A stretch of DNA of 64,000 bases from NCBI GenBank assembly GCA_900547825.1, contig URII01000001.1, positions 1 through 64,000 on the forward strand. The letters are read 5' to 3'. The DNA comes from an uncultured Porphyromonadaceae bacterium. GTDB taxonomy: Bacteria; Bacteroidota; Bacteroidia; Bacteroidales; Muribaculaceae. The translations under genes were made by a program, and so were the position numbers. Under the pieces are notes generated by a model. The model was not told the DNA's origin. It made no database searches and was given only the letters and a program-made list of their open reading frames with translations. Below, piece by piece: positions 35,061 through 44,248 of this stretch. Positions within the stretch are counted from its first letter, which is position 1; each line of letters begins with the position of its first letter.

Positions 35061-37871
35061 ATGAAACATTATGTCCATAATTTTGCGGCAGAAAAAAATG
35101 ACAACGAGAATATGAATTGTAAAAAATTACATGTATGCGTAATGACTTTGTCAATGCTCGTTTCCACGGTCAATATGGATGCCGGCATAGTCAAAGGAAG
35201 AGTCTATGACTCGGCTACAAATGAACCGCTTATTGGCGCGACGGTCATAGCGGGCAACCATACGCAGGGGGCATCGACAGATATAGACGGTCATTATACA
35301 TTGCAGCTCACCGCAGGGAAATATGATTTTGCAATAAAGTATATAGGATACCGGGATACGGTAATCTCACATCAGGTACCCTTAGGAATGGAAGAGCTGA
35401 TACTTGACATTCCTATGATGCCGGATGTCACTTCATTGTCCGAAGTGACAGTAGTGGCTGTCGCACGAAGGGATACCGAGGCTGCCATGATAGAGGAGGA
35501 AAAGAAAAGTAATGTAGTGCAGACAGGTGTTTCGTCGCAACAAATCGCCAAGACGCAGGACAAAGATGCTTCGGAAGTTATAAGAAGAGTGCCGGGCATT
35601 TCGATTATTGAAGATAAGTTTGTTATGGTCAGAGGCTTGTCGCAGCGATACAACAATGTATGGCTCAACGGTAGCGCGGTGCCGAGTTCCGAGGCAGACT
35701 CCCGCGCTTTCTCATTCGACATCATCCCGAGCAGCCAGATCGACAATATGGTGATTGTCAAAAGCCCCGCTCCGGAATATCCCGCCGACTTCACCGGCGG
35801 TTTCGTGATGGTCAATACCAAAAGGCAACCGTTGAAAACCGGCTTCGACATCTCTGTCGGCGCAGGCATAAACGACAGGACACATTTCCGTGAGTTTGTA
35901 AAGGCCGGAGGCAGGTTTGCCTTCCCTGCCGGCGGACTTGACGCGCCGTTAGTGAGTTATCCCGGATTTGAAGGAAGAATCGATCCGTTGGCAAGCGGTC
36001 TGGACAACTACTGGCGGGTTAAGACCATACATCCCGTTGCCGACCTTAAGGCAAGTGCCGGATACAATCAGTCCTGGCTCATAGGTGACAGGCAGATGTG
36101 GCTTGTGGCGGCACTGAATTTCTCGAACAGCTACCGGACATTGCTGAATATGGAGAATTCGCTCTATGGTCCGTACGATGTATCCAACGACAAGAGCGTA
36201 CCGCTGCGAAAGGCTTCCGACAACCAATATACCCGGGAGACACGCTACGGGGCGATGCTGAACCTGTCTTTCCGTCCTTCGGGAGGCATCCATCTGTTTG
36301 AGTGGAAAAACATCTTCAATCAAATCATCAAGAACAGGTATTCCGACCGCATCGGTTTCAATGCGCAGGCCGACAATATCAACGACATGGAATATTATCA
36401 CTCGTCGCGCCCCACTTTCAACACTCAGTTCACCGGCAGCCATACATTCGATGCCGACCGCGTGGACTGGAGCGTCGGATATGCCTTTGCACAACGCAAT
36501 CTGCCAGACCGGAGGCTGATAGAGCGCACCGACCGCACGGAGCAGACTATGGGCATATACCGTATCGGCCGGGAATTTACAAAGCTCAACGAGCACACCG
36601 GGTCGCTGTCGGGCAATTACCGGCATGAGTTTGATTTCTCGATCATCAAACCCATACTTAAAACCGGCATATACGGAGAATACCGTACCCGCACCTACCG
36701 CACCCGTCAGTTCCAGTACGGCTGGCAGCCTGACAACAGCCTCCCTGACGGATTCATGTTCAATCCCGATGTGCAGGGCGACCTTTTGACTGATTCAAAT
36801 TACGGGCATGACAAACTCTATCTTTACGAGGAGGTAAACTGGCTAAACAACTACAATGCGCATCAGACACTCGGGGCGGCCTATCTTTCAGCGGACATTC
36901 CCTTGAGAAAATTCGACATTCATGCCGGTGTGAGGTATGAATACAGCCGCCAGACCCTCGAGATGAACACCCGCCAGTATGAGGAGAGCCTCCATAAGAC
37001 CGATTATGACTATTCGGGAGCGTATCCATCGGTCAACGTGACATACCATATAACTGACAGTCACCAGCTTCGAGCCGCTTACGGTCGCTCTACAAACCGT
37101 CCGGAGTTTCGCGAGCTTTCCTCGTCGGTATATTATGACTTCGATCTTGGCAGCAGCGTGATGGGTAATCCTGACCTGAAAGCGTCCACAATCGACAATG
37201 TTGACCTCCGCTGGGAGTGGTATCCCTCCAGAGGGGAGCAGATTTCGGTGGCGCTGTTCTACAAGCATTTCGCCCATCCGATTGAGTGGACATATACCGT
37301 GGCCGGTGGCACCGACCTCATATATTCTTTCATCAACGCCAATGGAGCCAACAACTATGGTGTGGAACTCGACATACGCAAGAACCTCGGTTTCATCGGA
37401 CTCAGAGACTTTTCGCTGTCGCTCAACGGAGCGCTGATCAAAAGCCGGGTTACATTCGACAAAGGCACAAACAACATCGACCGCCCGATGCAGGGACAGT
37501 CCCCCTACTTAGTGAACGCAGGACTGTTCTATAACAACGATGAATACGGCTGGAACGCCGCATTACTCTACAATATCATCGGCAAACGCATCACCGGTGT
37601 GGGCAACCGTTACGGTACCGCATCGGACGGCACTGCACGCAACATCCCCAATTCCTACGAGATGCCGCGCCACAGCCTTGATATATCGGTGTCGAAGAAG
37701 TTCGGCAGATGGAGCCTGAAACTTTCGGCACGCGATATCCTCGCTCAAAGATACCTTTTCAAACAAATTGAGGAAGTGACAAACGAAGGGAAAGGTAAAA
37801 CAATTGAAGAAACAACCCGGAGCTACAAACCGGGACGCAATTTCAACATAACAATCGGATATAATTTCTAA
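35061..37871 (+). CDS. TonB-dependent receptor with CarboxypepD-reg-like N-domain
   Basis: 936 residues from 35061. A start at 35112 (MNCKKLHVCVMTLSMLVSTV) would begin right at the signal peptide and is a serious alternative. The N-terminal carboxypeptidase-regulatory-like domain (VKGRVYDSATNEPLIGATVI) is followed by a plug with VIRRVPGISIIEDKFVMVRG, RYNNVWLNGSAVPS and YPADFTGGFVMVNTK, then a long barrel ending FNITIGYNF. It imports an unknown ligand across the outer membrane. It is paired 27 bp downstream with a beta-helix lipoprotein and lies next to a candidate Pho box, so the ligand may be a phosphorus compound. That is inference. Confidence 0.85.
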   Translation: MKHYVHNFAAEKNDNENMNCKKLHVCVMTLSMLVSTVNMDAGIVKGRVYDSATNEPLIGATVIAGNHTQGASTDIDGHYTLQLTAGKYDFAIKYIGYRDTVISHQVPLGMEELILDIPMMPDVTSLSEVTVVAVARRDTEAAMIEEEKKSNVVQTGVSSQQIAKTQDKDASEVIRRVPGISIIEDKFVMVRGLSQRYNNVWLNGSAVPSSEADSRAFSFDIIPSSQIDNMVIVKSPAPEYPADFTGGFVMVNTKRQPLKTGFDISVGAGINDRTHFREFVKAGGRFAFPAGGLDAPLVSYPGFEGRIDPLASGLDNYWRVKTIHPVADLKASAGYNQSWLIGDRQMWLVAALNFSNSYRTLLNMENSLYGPYDVSNDKSVPLRKASDNQYTRETRYGAMLNLSFRPSGGIHLFEWKNIFNQIIKNRYSDRIGFNAQADNINDMEYYHSSRPTFNTQFTGSHTFDADRVDWSVGYAFAQRNLPDRRLIERTDRTEQTMGIYRIGREFTKLNEHTGSLSGNYRHEFDFSIIKPILKTGIYGEYRTRTYRTRQFQYGWQPDNSLPDGFMFNPDVQGDLLTDSNYGHDKLYLYEEVNWLNNYNAHQTLGAAYLSADIPLRKFDIHAGVRYEYSRQTLEMNTRQYEESLHKTDYDYSGAYPSVNVTYHITDSHQLRAAYGRSTNRPEFRELSSSVYYDFDLGSSVMGNPDLKASTIDNVDLRWEWYPSRGEQISVALFYKHFAHPIEWTYTVAGGTDLIYSFINANGANNYGVELDIRKNLGFIGLRDFSLSLNGALIKSRVTFDKGTNNIDRPMQGQSPYLVNAGLFYNNDEYGWNAALLYNIIGKRITGVGNRYGTASDGTARNIPNSYEMPRHSLDISVSKKFGRWSLKLSARDILAQRYLFKQIEEVTNEGKGKTIEETTRSYKPGRNFNITIGYNF

Positions 37872-37898
37872 TCAAAAAAGTACAATTTCTAATTAAAA

Positions 37899-39398
37899 AT
37901 GAGAAAACGTATGAAAATCAACATCATCAACTCAGGCAGGCTGCTCATGGCGGCACTTGCCGTGGGAGCCGGACTTGCAATGGCATCCTGCTCATCGAAC
38001 GATGAACCCGATTCGCCCAAGTTCACAGACCCGGAAGTGACCTACAAAGGGAACGTGGCCTACAGCAAGGGCATACTCTTCAACGAGGGCAAGGAACTCG
38101 GCAATGGTACCCAGAACTTCCACTTCACCGGCGATGTGACTCTCGAGAAGGGTGTCTACACGCTCAAGGGCTGGGTATATGTCGATGCGGGAGCCAAGCT
38201 GCGCATCCCTGCCGGCACCGTCATCAAGGGCGACAAGCAGACCATGGCATCGCTCATCGTGGAACCCGGCGGATATGTCGAGATGAACGGCACCAAGGAC
38301 GCGCCGGTGGTAATGACCTCGGCGCAGGCACCCGGCCAACGTCGTCCCGGCGACTGGGGCGGACTCATCATCTGCGGAAAAGCCCGCAACAACCAGCAGA
38401 CAATGCAGATCGAGGGTGGCCCGACCACAATCCACGGAGGTGACAACGACAGCGACAACTCCGGCATATACCGCTATGTACGTATAGAGTTCGCCGGTTA
38501 TCCCTTCGACACCGACAAGGAAATCAATGGCCTGACTTTCGGTTCGGTGGGCAGCGGCACGACTGTGGACCACATTCAGGTATCATACTCAAACGATGAT
38601 TCATACGAATGGTTCGGTGGTTCTGTAAACTGTAAATACCTCGTGGCTTACAAAGGTTGGGACGATGAGTTTGACACCGACAACGGATTCTCCGGCAATG
38701 TTGAATACTGTCTGTCGGTTCGTGATCCTCGAATCGCCGATACATCGCAGAGCAACGGTTTCGAGAGCGACAACAACGCCAGCGGTGCGGAGACAGCCCC
38801 GTTCACGTCAGCTCATTTCAGCCATGTCACATTCATCGGTCCTAAAACCGCCAAGAACGGAGACTTCCGCAACAGTTCTGATTATATCACGGCCGGCAAC
38901 ATGTTCCCCGACAATGGATCAAAGCTCGGTCAGTTTCAGGCAGCAATGCAAATACGCCGCAGCAGCAAACTCAATGTTGCCAATACTATTGCCGTAGGTT
39001 ATCCCATCGGTCTGATTGTCGATGGAGAGAAAGGTAATACCGTGAAATATGCCAAGGCAGGAGACTTCAAACTCGACAATATTATATTTGCAGGTATGGA
39101 TATAATCGGCTCCGACAAAAACAAAGTATATGAGGATTATTTCATAGACCTTGCGGCCGGTACTGAGGACAAAGGCCGAGAATCATACTCCCACACCTTC
39201 TTCCTGTCGAATCCCAACAACAAGGTCATGACAGAGGCCGCTCTCAACCTCACCGATCCCGCAGGTCTTGGCCAGAATTATTGTCCCTCCACGATGCTCC
39301 CGGACGGTAAAGGCGGATACATAGGCGCTTTCAAGGATGCCTCCGACAACTGGCTTGAGGGTTGGACCAATTTCGATCCACAGAATACCACGTACTGA
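37899..39398 (+). CDS. Right-handed beta-helix lipoprotein, receptor partner
   Basis: 499 residues (an alternative start at 37911 removes four residues). Lipoprotein signal: basic start, hydrophobic core, LAMASC lipobox and a CSSNDEPDSP linker. The body has repeating short beta-rungs (GVYTLKGWVYVDAGAKLRIP, GTVIKGDKQT, LIVEPGGYVEMNGTKDAPVV) typical of parallel beta-helix folds, then DDSYEWFGGSVN and GWDDEFDTDNGFSG. It occupies the place of a SusD protein after a SusC-like receptor but shows no SusD helical repeats. Probable role: surface ligand-binding partner. It is followed by a bidirectional terminator. Confidence 0.65.
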   Translation: MRKRMKINIINSGRLLMAALAVGAGLAMASCSSNDEPDSPKFTDPEVTYKGNVAYSKGILFNEGKELGNGTQNFHFTGDVTLEKGVYTLKGWVYVDAGAKLRIPAGTVIKGDKQTMASLIVEPGGYVEMNGTKDAPVVMTSAQAPGQRRPGDWGGLIICGKARNNQQTMQIEGGPTTIHGGDNDSDNSGIYRYVRIEFAGYPFDTDKEINGLTFGSVGSGTTVDHIQVSYSNDDSYEWFGGSVNCKYLVAYKGWDDEFDTDNGFSGNVEYCLSVRDPRIADTSQSNGFESDNNASGAETAPFTSAHFSHVTFIGPKTAKNGDFRNSSDYITAGNMFPDNGSKLGQFQAAMQIRRSSKLNVANTIAVGYPIGLIVDGEKGNTVKYAKAGDFKLDNIIFAGMDIIGSDKNKVYEDYFIDLAAGTEDKGRESYSHTFFLSNPNNKVMTEAALNLTDPAGLGQNYCPSTMLPDGKGGYIGAFKDASDNWLEGWTNFDPQNTTY

Positions 39399-39431
39399 CA
39401 GTTTCCCTGTTATCATTAAACGACTATAAAA

Positions 39432-39466
39432 TATAGGGTGGTCAGATTGAGTCTGATCACCCTATA
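39432..39466. terminator. Bidirectional terminator between convergent lipoprotein genes
   Basis: A 14-bp stem (39433-39446 with 39452-39465, one G-U pair), extended by a T-A pair, with a TTGAG loop and CTTTTG after it on the plus strand. It lies between two converging genes. Confidence 0.75.
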
Positions 39467-39486
39467 CTTTTGCCTGAAAACCCTAT

Positions 39487-40173
39487 TTACTGTTTCGTAA
39501 ATGTCATTTTGTTATGCCCGGCTTCAAATGTCATAGTGTTGCCCGTGATTTTCACATCATCGAATTTGCGCATTTTCTGTACTCTGGCGGCAATCATGGG
39601 CTTGATTACATCAGTGATGTTGGCTGCCACACGCCCTTTGATTGTGTTAAGTGAATCCTGAGGAGCGTCAGTGAGCTTTGCGTAATTTAAAGCCAAAGAA
39701 GCAGTGTCGACATTCACCACGGTTTTTGACGGATCGAGAGTTACGATGATTTCATCGTCATCTTTCACGGTCCAGGTTCCCGAGGCCTTAACATTTCCGT
39801 TGACGGTCGCTTTTACAGGAGTGGTTATCGATGAGGCTTCCACGCCTCTTGATACGATGTAATCGGCAGCGATACTGAGAGTGCCACCATTTGTACCGTC
39901 GGTTCTGACAAAGGATAGAGTGGGTGTGCAAGTCATTTCTCCGTCGTCACCACGCGGAGCCTTGTCGCGGTCATCTCCTTTGTGCTTGTCAGCTTTATCG
40001 GGCTTGTGCTTGCTGTCTTTGTCAGGTTTGTCCATTTTCCCTTTCATAACTATGGCGGTATTTCCTTTCCAAGTTCCTGCGAGTTCTCCGGCAAGTTTTG
40101 CATTGCCTCCGTTACATGAAGTGAGACAGACCAGAGCAGACAATACCACTGCTGTTAAAATTTTAATTTTCAT
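39487..40173 (-). CDS. Lipoprotein with Lys/Asp-rich insert, function unknown
   Basis: The start at 40173 (MKIKILTAVVLSALVCLTSC) gives a textbook lipoprotein signal with lipobox LTSC; the frame extends upstream but only adds non-signal sequence. The protein has 228 residues. After GTWKGNTAIVM comes a highly charged segment of about 30 residues (KPDKDSKHKPDKADKHKGDD), then a beta-rich domain with ASGTWTVKDDDEIIVTLDPS, resembling lipocalin-like small-molecule carriers or DUF lipoproteins. The last part is helical (VRVAANITDVIKPMIAAR-like) and ends in TMTFEAGHNKMTFTKQ. It is divergent from the second receptor across a candidate Pho box. Confidence 0.6.
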   Translation of the reverse strand: MKIKILTAVVLSALVCLTSCNGGNAKLAGELAGTWKGNTAIVMKGKMDKPDKDSKHKPDKADKHKGDDRDKAPRGDDGEMTCTPTLSFVRTDGTNGGTLSIAADYIVSRGVEASSITTPVKATVNGNVKASGTWTVKDDDEIIVTLDPSKTVVNVDTASLALNYAKLTDAPQDSLNTIKGRVAANITDVIKPMIAARVQKMRKFDDVKITGNTMTFEAGHNKMTFTKQ

Positions 40174-40267
40174 AAGCTTATTGTTAAGAGTCATTTTGAC
40201 ATTTATTTCGAATAGAAACATATAGCGAGGCGAATAAGTTCTGCATAAATCCGTAAAATCAAAGAAG

Positions 40268-40289
40268 TTTAATAAAAACTTAACAAAAT
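40268..40289. promoter_or_regulatory. Candidate PhoB box in the divergent lipoprotein / receptor promoter
   Basis: TTTAATAAAAA then CTTAACAAAAT, an 11-bp direct repeat, 95 bp upstream of the lipoprotein start and 91 bp upstream of the receptor start at 40380. Confidence 0.45.
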
Positions 40290-40347
40290 CCGTCACAACA
40301 TTCTTCGCTGTTCAAATTCTATTCAGAATGTCTGCAAAATCAGTATC

Positions 40348-40355
40348 TACCTTTG
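40348..40355 (+). promoter_or_regulatory. Bacteroidetes-type -7 box for the second TonB receptor
   Basis: TACCTTTG matches TAnnTTTG, 24 nt before the ATG at 40380. No clear TTG -33 element is present at the usual distance, consistent with an activator-dependent promoter. Confidence 0.5.
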
Positions 40356-40379
40356 CCGCGTAGATTCAAACACGAAGAT

Positions 40380-42521
40380 ATGAAAGGATTAGCAGTATTC
40401 ATTACATCGTTATTTGTAACAATGTCAGTCTCAGCACAAACCGAGGCCGAAGCTGACAGCATCGACCCATCTGCGTTTGACAAATATCTGGATGAAATTG
40501 TCATAGTAGCCAAAAAGCCCGGAACAGTAGTAAAAACAGACCGTAAAGTTTACACCGTCAATCAGGATCTTACTTCAAAAGCATCTTCGGCAAGCGAAAT
40601 TCTCAACCATATCCCCTCGGTTGAAGTGGACCTTGACGGGAATGTCAGCATGAGAGGTAACGGCAACGTGACAATCCTGATAAACGGCAAACCGTCAGCG
40701 ATGATGGCAGGAAAAACACGTGCTGATGCCCTCAGTCAATTGTCAGCCGCAAATATTGAGAGGATAGAAGTAATCGACAATCCTACCTCAGAGTATAGAG
40801 CCGAAGGCGGTGGAGGAGTCATAAATATTATAATGAAAACCGATACGAAACAAGGTTTCAACGGCTCGATACTTGCAAATGCCGGGAGTGCGGGACGCTA
40901 CAATGCCGGCGTGAACTTAAACTACGGTATCCGCAATCTGAATTTTTACGGAGGATATACCTTTAGACGCGACCGCTATGACCGCACCGTTGACGATTAC
41001 CGCATCTCCCCCACAGATTCCATTACCCAGACTACTTACGGATTGGGACGTCCGGTCTCCCATACATTCCGTCTTGGAATGACCGCCAATATCACATCTG
41101 CCGATATGCTAAGCGTTTCGGGTAATTATAACCGAAGAAATTTCAAGCGGGATGAGTATGTCGATTCACGGACAAAAGAAACCGGAGGTATCGTTTCAGA
41201 TTCATATCATCGTGACCGTGATGCCGATGCCAAAGAAAATATGTGGGAAGGAAGCCTCCAGTACACCCATCGTTACGGCAACAACAACGAGATTTCAATC
41301 GGTTATGTATATTCTTCCGAATCAGAAGATGAATTGAACCGATACACGACAATGCGTCAGGATGTTGAGACCCGGAACAATGAAACCGTCTGGGATGCAA
41401 ACTACATCCATAACGCCAACCTCAGATGGCAGCATGCTTTGACAGATAATATCAAATTGACTTCGGGATATGAGTTTGAGCATCTGAGAGCTGAACAGAA
41501 CTATCATGTTTCCGACTGGGACGGGACATCATTCATCCCCAATACGGATGAAAGCAATGACTTTACACATCTGAGGATGGTGAACTCGCTGTATGCCAAT
41601 GCCGATATGACTTTTGGCTTATGGCGCATCAATGCCGGATTGCGAGGGGAATATACTGACATGGACAATCAGTTGAAATCTCTCTCTGAGAGTCGGCGCA
41701 AGCATTACTTTGACTTATTTCCTTCGGCAAGGGTGTCACGCCATATCGGGGACGACATAGAACTGTCCGCCGGTTACAGTATGCGTATCAACCGCCCGCA
41801 AGGGAGCGATATGAATCCTTTTGCCGAAAAAATAAATCCTTTGAGTCTTGAGGCTGGCAATCCTGATCTGAAACCTGAAAGAATAAACACCGCCGATTTC
41901 GGCATCCGTTGGCTTTCAAACGCCGGTTCTCTTACAGCGAATCTTTTCTACCGCCATATATCCGACGGCATAACAGAGGTGTCCCGTTATATCGACAATG
42001 GAATATTGCTGACAACGAAAGAAAATCTCCGGACATCCCACAATGCCGGCATCGAGCTGGTATGGAATATGCGTGTTACGAACTGGCTTGACATAAATCT
42101 GAATGGTACAGGGTATTACAATCGCATAAATGCCTCAAGACTCGGATTTGACGGAAACCGCGAGCTATTCTCATGGAGCGGATTGTTGAACGCTGATTTC
42201 ACGCCCATAAAACATGGTACGGTTCAACTGAATGCGCGTTACCGGTCAGCCACTCTTGTACCGCAGGGAAAACGTGATGGCGATTTTCAGCTTAATCTTG
42301 GATTGAAGTATGATATACCGACGATAAATCTCGCCCTTTTCGCATCCGTAACAGACTTGCTCGATACTTATAAACTATCATATACCCTTGATACCCCGGC
42401 TCTGAAGCAGAAAGTGGAAAAACGCAGGAATCCCCGCATCATCTATGTTGGATTAAGCTGGAACTTCGGAGGCGGAGGCAAGAAACAGCATCATAATGTG
42501 GAGTATGATGAAGAAATGTAA
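40380..42521 (+). CDS. TonB-dependent receptor (outer-membrane beta-barrel type)
   Basis: The start at 40380 (MKGLAVFITSLFVTMSVSAQ) gives a signal peptide; an ATG at 40353 adds nine residues before it. The protein has 713 residues. The plug contains ASEILNHIPSVEVDLDGNVS, MRGNGNVTILINGKPSAMM, and IERIEVIDNPTSEYRAEGGG then GVINIIMK. The barrel shows AGNPDLKPERINTADFG and ends YVGLSWNFGGGGKKQHH. No CarboxypepD domain is present. It lies 4 bp before a PAP2 phosphatase gene, so receptor and phosphatase are probably made together. Ligand unknown. Confidence 0.85.
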   Translation: MKGLAVFITSLFVTMSVSAQTEAEADSIDPSAFDKYLDEIVIVAKKPGTVVKTDRKVYTVNQDLTSKASSASEILNHIPSVEVDLDGNVSMRGNGNVTILINGKPSAMMAGKTRADALSQLSAANIERIEVIDNPTSEYRAEGGGGVINIIMKTDTKQGFNGSILANAGSAGRYNAGVNLNYGIRNLNFYGGYTFRRDRYDRTVDDYRISPTDSITQTTYGLGRPVSHTFRLGMTANITSADMLSVSGNYNRRNFKRDEYVDSRTKETGGIVSDSYHRDRDADAKENMWEGSLQYTHRYGNNNEISIGYVYSSESEDELNRYTTMRQDVETRNNETVWDANYIHNANLRWQHALTDNIKLTSGYEFEHLRAEQNYHVSDWDGTSFIPNTDESNDFTHLRMVNSLYANADMTFGLWRINAGLRGEYTDMDNQLKSLSESRRKHYFDLFPSARVSRHIGDDIELSAGYSMRINRPQGSDMNPFAEKINPLSLEAGNPDLKPERINTADFGIRWLSNAGSLTANLFYRHISDGITEVSRYIDNGILLTTKENLRTSHNAGIELVWNMRVTNWLDINLNGTGYYNRINASRLGFDGNRELFSWSGLLNADFTPIKHGTVQLNARYRSATLVPQGKRDGDFQLNLGLKYDIPTINLALFASVTDLLDTYKLSYTLDTPALKQKVEKRRNPRIIYVGLSWNFGGGGKKQHHNVEYDEEM

Positions 42522-42525
42522 TGTC

Positions 42526-43308
42526 ATGAAGTACGGGAAAAGAATACTCACACTCCTTTGGAGTGTTATCCTGCCGGTAATGGTGTTCGCCTCAAATGAA
42601 AATACCGACACTCTGACTGTCGATACTCTGAAATGCCAAGAGATTAAGAATCCTTACCGATTCCGTCCTACCCAGCTTATCATCCCCGGTGTACTGATTG
42701 GAGCAGGATTTATAGGACTGGAAAGCGATTGGCTTAAATATACAAATCACGAAACAAAAGAGGAACTTCAGGAACATCCTCATTCTAAATTAGGTGTCGA
42801 TGATTTCAGTCAGTATGCGCCGTTGGCGGCAGCTTACGGATTAAGACTTTGCGGGATAAAAGGACAGCATGATTATATTGACCTTACCATAATATCGGGT
42901 ACCGCCTATCTACTTACAGGGCTGTCGGTCTATGGAGTGAAAACTCTGACAAGAGTTGAACGCCCGGATGGAAGCACACGCAACTCTTTTCCTTCGGGCC
43001 ATACTGCGACTGCTTTTGCCGGGGCCGAGATACTGCGCCGCGAATATTGGAACGTATCACCGTGGATAGGAATCGCCGGATATGCCGTCGCAACCGGGAC
43101 GGGATTTCTGCGGATGTATAACAACCGTCACTGGCTTACCGATGTCGTGGCAGGCGCCGGATTCGGAATACTCTGCGCTCAGGCCGCATACTGGCTTTAT
43201 CCTGTGATAACAAAAACCTTATTTCATAAACGGTATAATGCCAACATATTCCTGTCGCCATACGTCTCACAAGAGAGCAAGGGACTGGCATTGCAGTTGA
43301 CATTTTGA
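42526..43308 (+). CDS. PAP2-superfamily phosphatase, exported or membrane-bound
   Basis: The start at 42526 (MKYGKRILTLLWSVILPVMV) is chosen because it follows the receptor stop by 4 bp and begins a signal peptide; ATGs at 42496 and 42505 overlap the receptor. The protein has 260 residues. PAP2 motifs: KTLTRVERPDGSTRNSFPSG then HTATAF (motifs 1 and 2) and NNRHWLTDVVAGAGFG (motif 3). Such enzymes remove phosphate from lipid or small phosphate esters at the periplasmic face; Bacteroidetes LpxE/LpxF lipid A phosphatases belong here. The exact substrate is unknown. Confidence 0.82.
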   Translation: MKYGKRILTLLWSVILPVMVFASNENTDTLTVDTLKCQEIKNPYRFRPTQLIIPGVLIGAGFIGLESDWLKYTNHETKEELQEHPHSKLGVDDFSQYAPLAAAYGLRLCGIKGQHDYIDLTIISGTAYLLTGLSVYGVKTLTRVERPDGSTRNSFPSGHTATAFAGAEILRREYWNVSPWIGIAGYAVATGTGFLRMYNNRHWLTDVVAGAGFGILCAQAAYWLYPVITKTLFHKRYNANIFLSPYVSQESKGLALQLTF

Positions 43309-43323
43309 ATAATAACATACGCT

Positions 43324-43899
43324 ATGTCTCAACCTCTTTTTGGAAATGCTGACAACAATATTGTAGTGGCGATCAACAATTGCCACAGTCCATTTATGGA
43401 TAATGCCGTCCTTGTAATAACTGATTTCTGGTTTTTTGTCGGAGTCGTCTGTTGTATAATCGCCTATTCAATCCGGAAGGACAAATTTCCGAAAACAATA
43501 CTTTTCTGCGCTTTGCTGATAGTGGTGGTAGGATGTACGGACTACTTGTGCGCCAGCATTATCCGTCCTGCCGTTCAGCAGCTGAGACCAACTAATCCCG
43601 ATAACCCGGTTAGTGCTATGTTACATATAGTTCACGGATATATAGGTGGTAAATATGGCTTCCCTTCCTGTCACGCGGCCAATTCCTTTGCGATTGCCGT
43701 TTTTACTACCTTATGGTTCAAACGGAAATGGATTGCGGCAATACTGATAGGATGGGCTTTATTGGAGTGCTACACCCGTTTATATCTTGGCGTACACTAT
43801 CCATCCGATATAGTTTTTGGAATTGCAATCGGAAGTCTGATAGCCTGTATTATTTATAGTCTGTCGAAAAGAATATATCATGAAATACTATTGTCATAG
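43324..43899 (+). CDS. PAP2-superfamily membrane phosphatase
   Basis: 191 residues with about five membrane helices. Motif 1 is IRPAVQQLRPTNPDN, motif 2 is YGFPSCHAANSFA and motif 3 is YTRLYLGVHYPSDIVFG, all complete with the catalytic His residues. Size and topology fit undecaprenyl-diphosphate or lipid phosphatases. It overlaps the diacylglycerol kinase gene by 20 bp. The pair (phosphatase making a lipid alcohol, kinase re-phosphorylating it) suggests a lipid phosphate cycle. Confidence 0.82.
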   Translation: MSQPLFGNADNNIVVAINNCHSPFMDNAVLVITDFWFFVGVVCCIIAYSIRKDKFPKTILFCALLIVVVGCTDYLCASIIRPAVQQLRPTNPDNPVSAMLHIVHGYIGGKYGFPSCHAANSFAIAVFTTLWFKRKWIAAILIGWALLECYTRLYLGVHYPSDIVFGIAIGSLIACIIYSLSKRIYHEILLS

Positions 43900-44248
43900 C
43901 CGATATGCAGGTTTCAAATTTGCATTTGCCGGCCTTAAAAGACTTGGCAGAGAACACAATTTCCGCATACATATCATCATAGCGACATTAACGACCGTCG
44001 CCGGGATATTATGTGGAATTTCCCTTATTGAGTGGTATGGTATAATCATCTGTTTTGGCTTGGTTCTGGCTGCAGAAGGATTTAATACCGCTATTGAAAT
44101 ACTTGCAGATCGTATATGCTCATGTAAGGATGAAAGCATAAAGCTCGCCAAAGATGTGTCTGCCGGAGCTGTACTGCTTGCAGCATTATCATCCGCAGTT
44201 GTTGGTGGACTGATATTTGCCAACAGATTGTTTCACATATTTCATTAA
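43880..44248 (+). CDS. dgkA: Diacylglycerol kinase / undecaprenol kinase family
   Basis: 122 residues with three membrane helices. Family residues: HNFRIHIIIA near the N-terminus, LVLAAEGFNTAIEILAD (catalytic Glu and NTAIE) and CKDESIKLAKDVSAGAVLLA (KDxxAGAV). It uses ATP to phosphorylate diacylglycerol or undecaprenol in the inner membrane. Its overlap with the PAP2 gene suggests it recycles the lipid product of envelope dephosphorylation. It is the last gene of the cargo. Confidence 0.9.
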   Translation: MKYYCHSRYAGFKFAFAGLKRLGREHNFRIHIIIATLTTVAGILCGISLIEWYGIIICFGLVLAAEGFNTAIEILADRICSCKDESIKLAKDVSAGAVLLAALSSAVVGGLIFANRLFHIFH

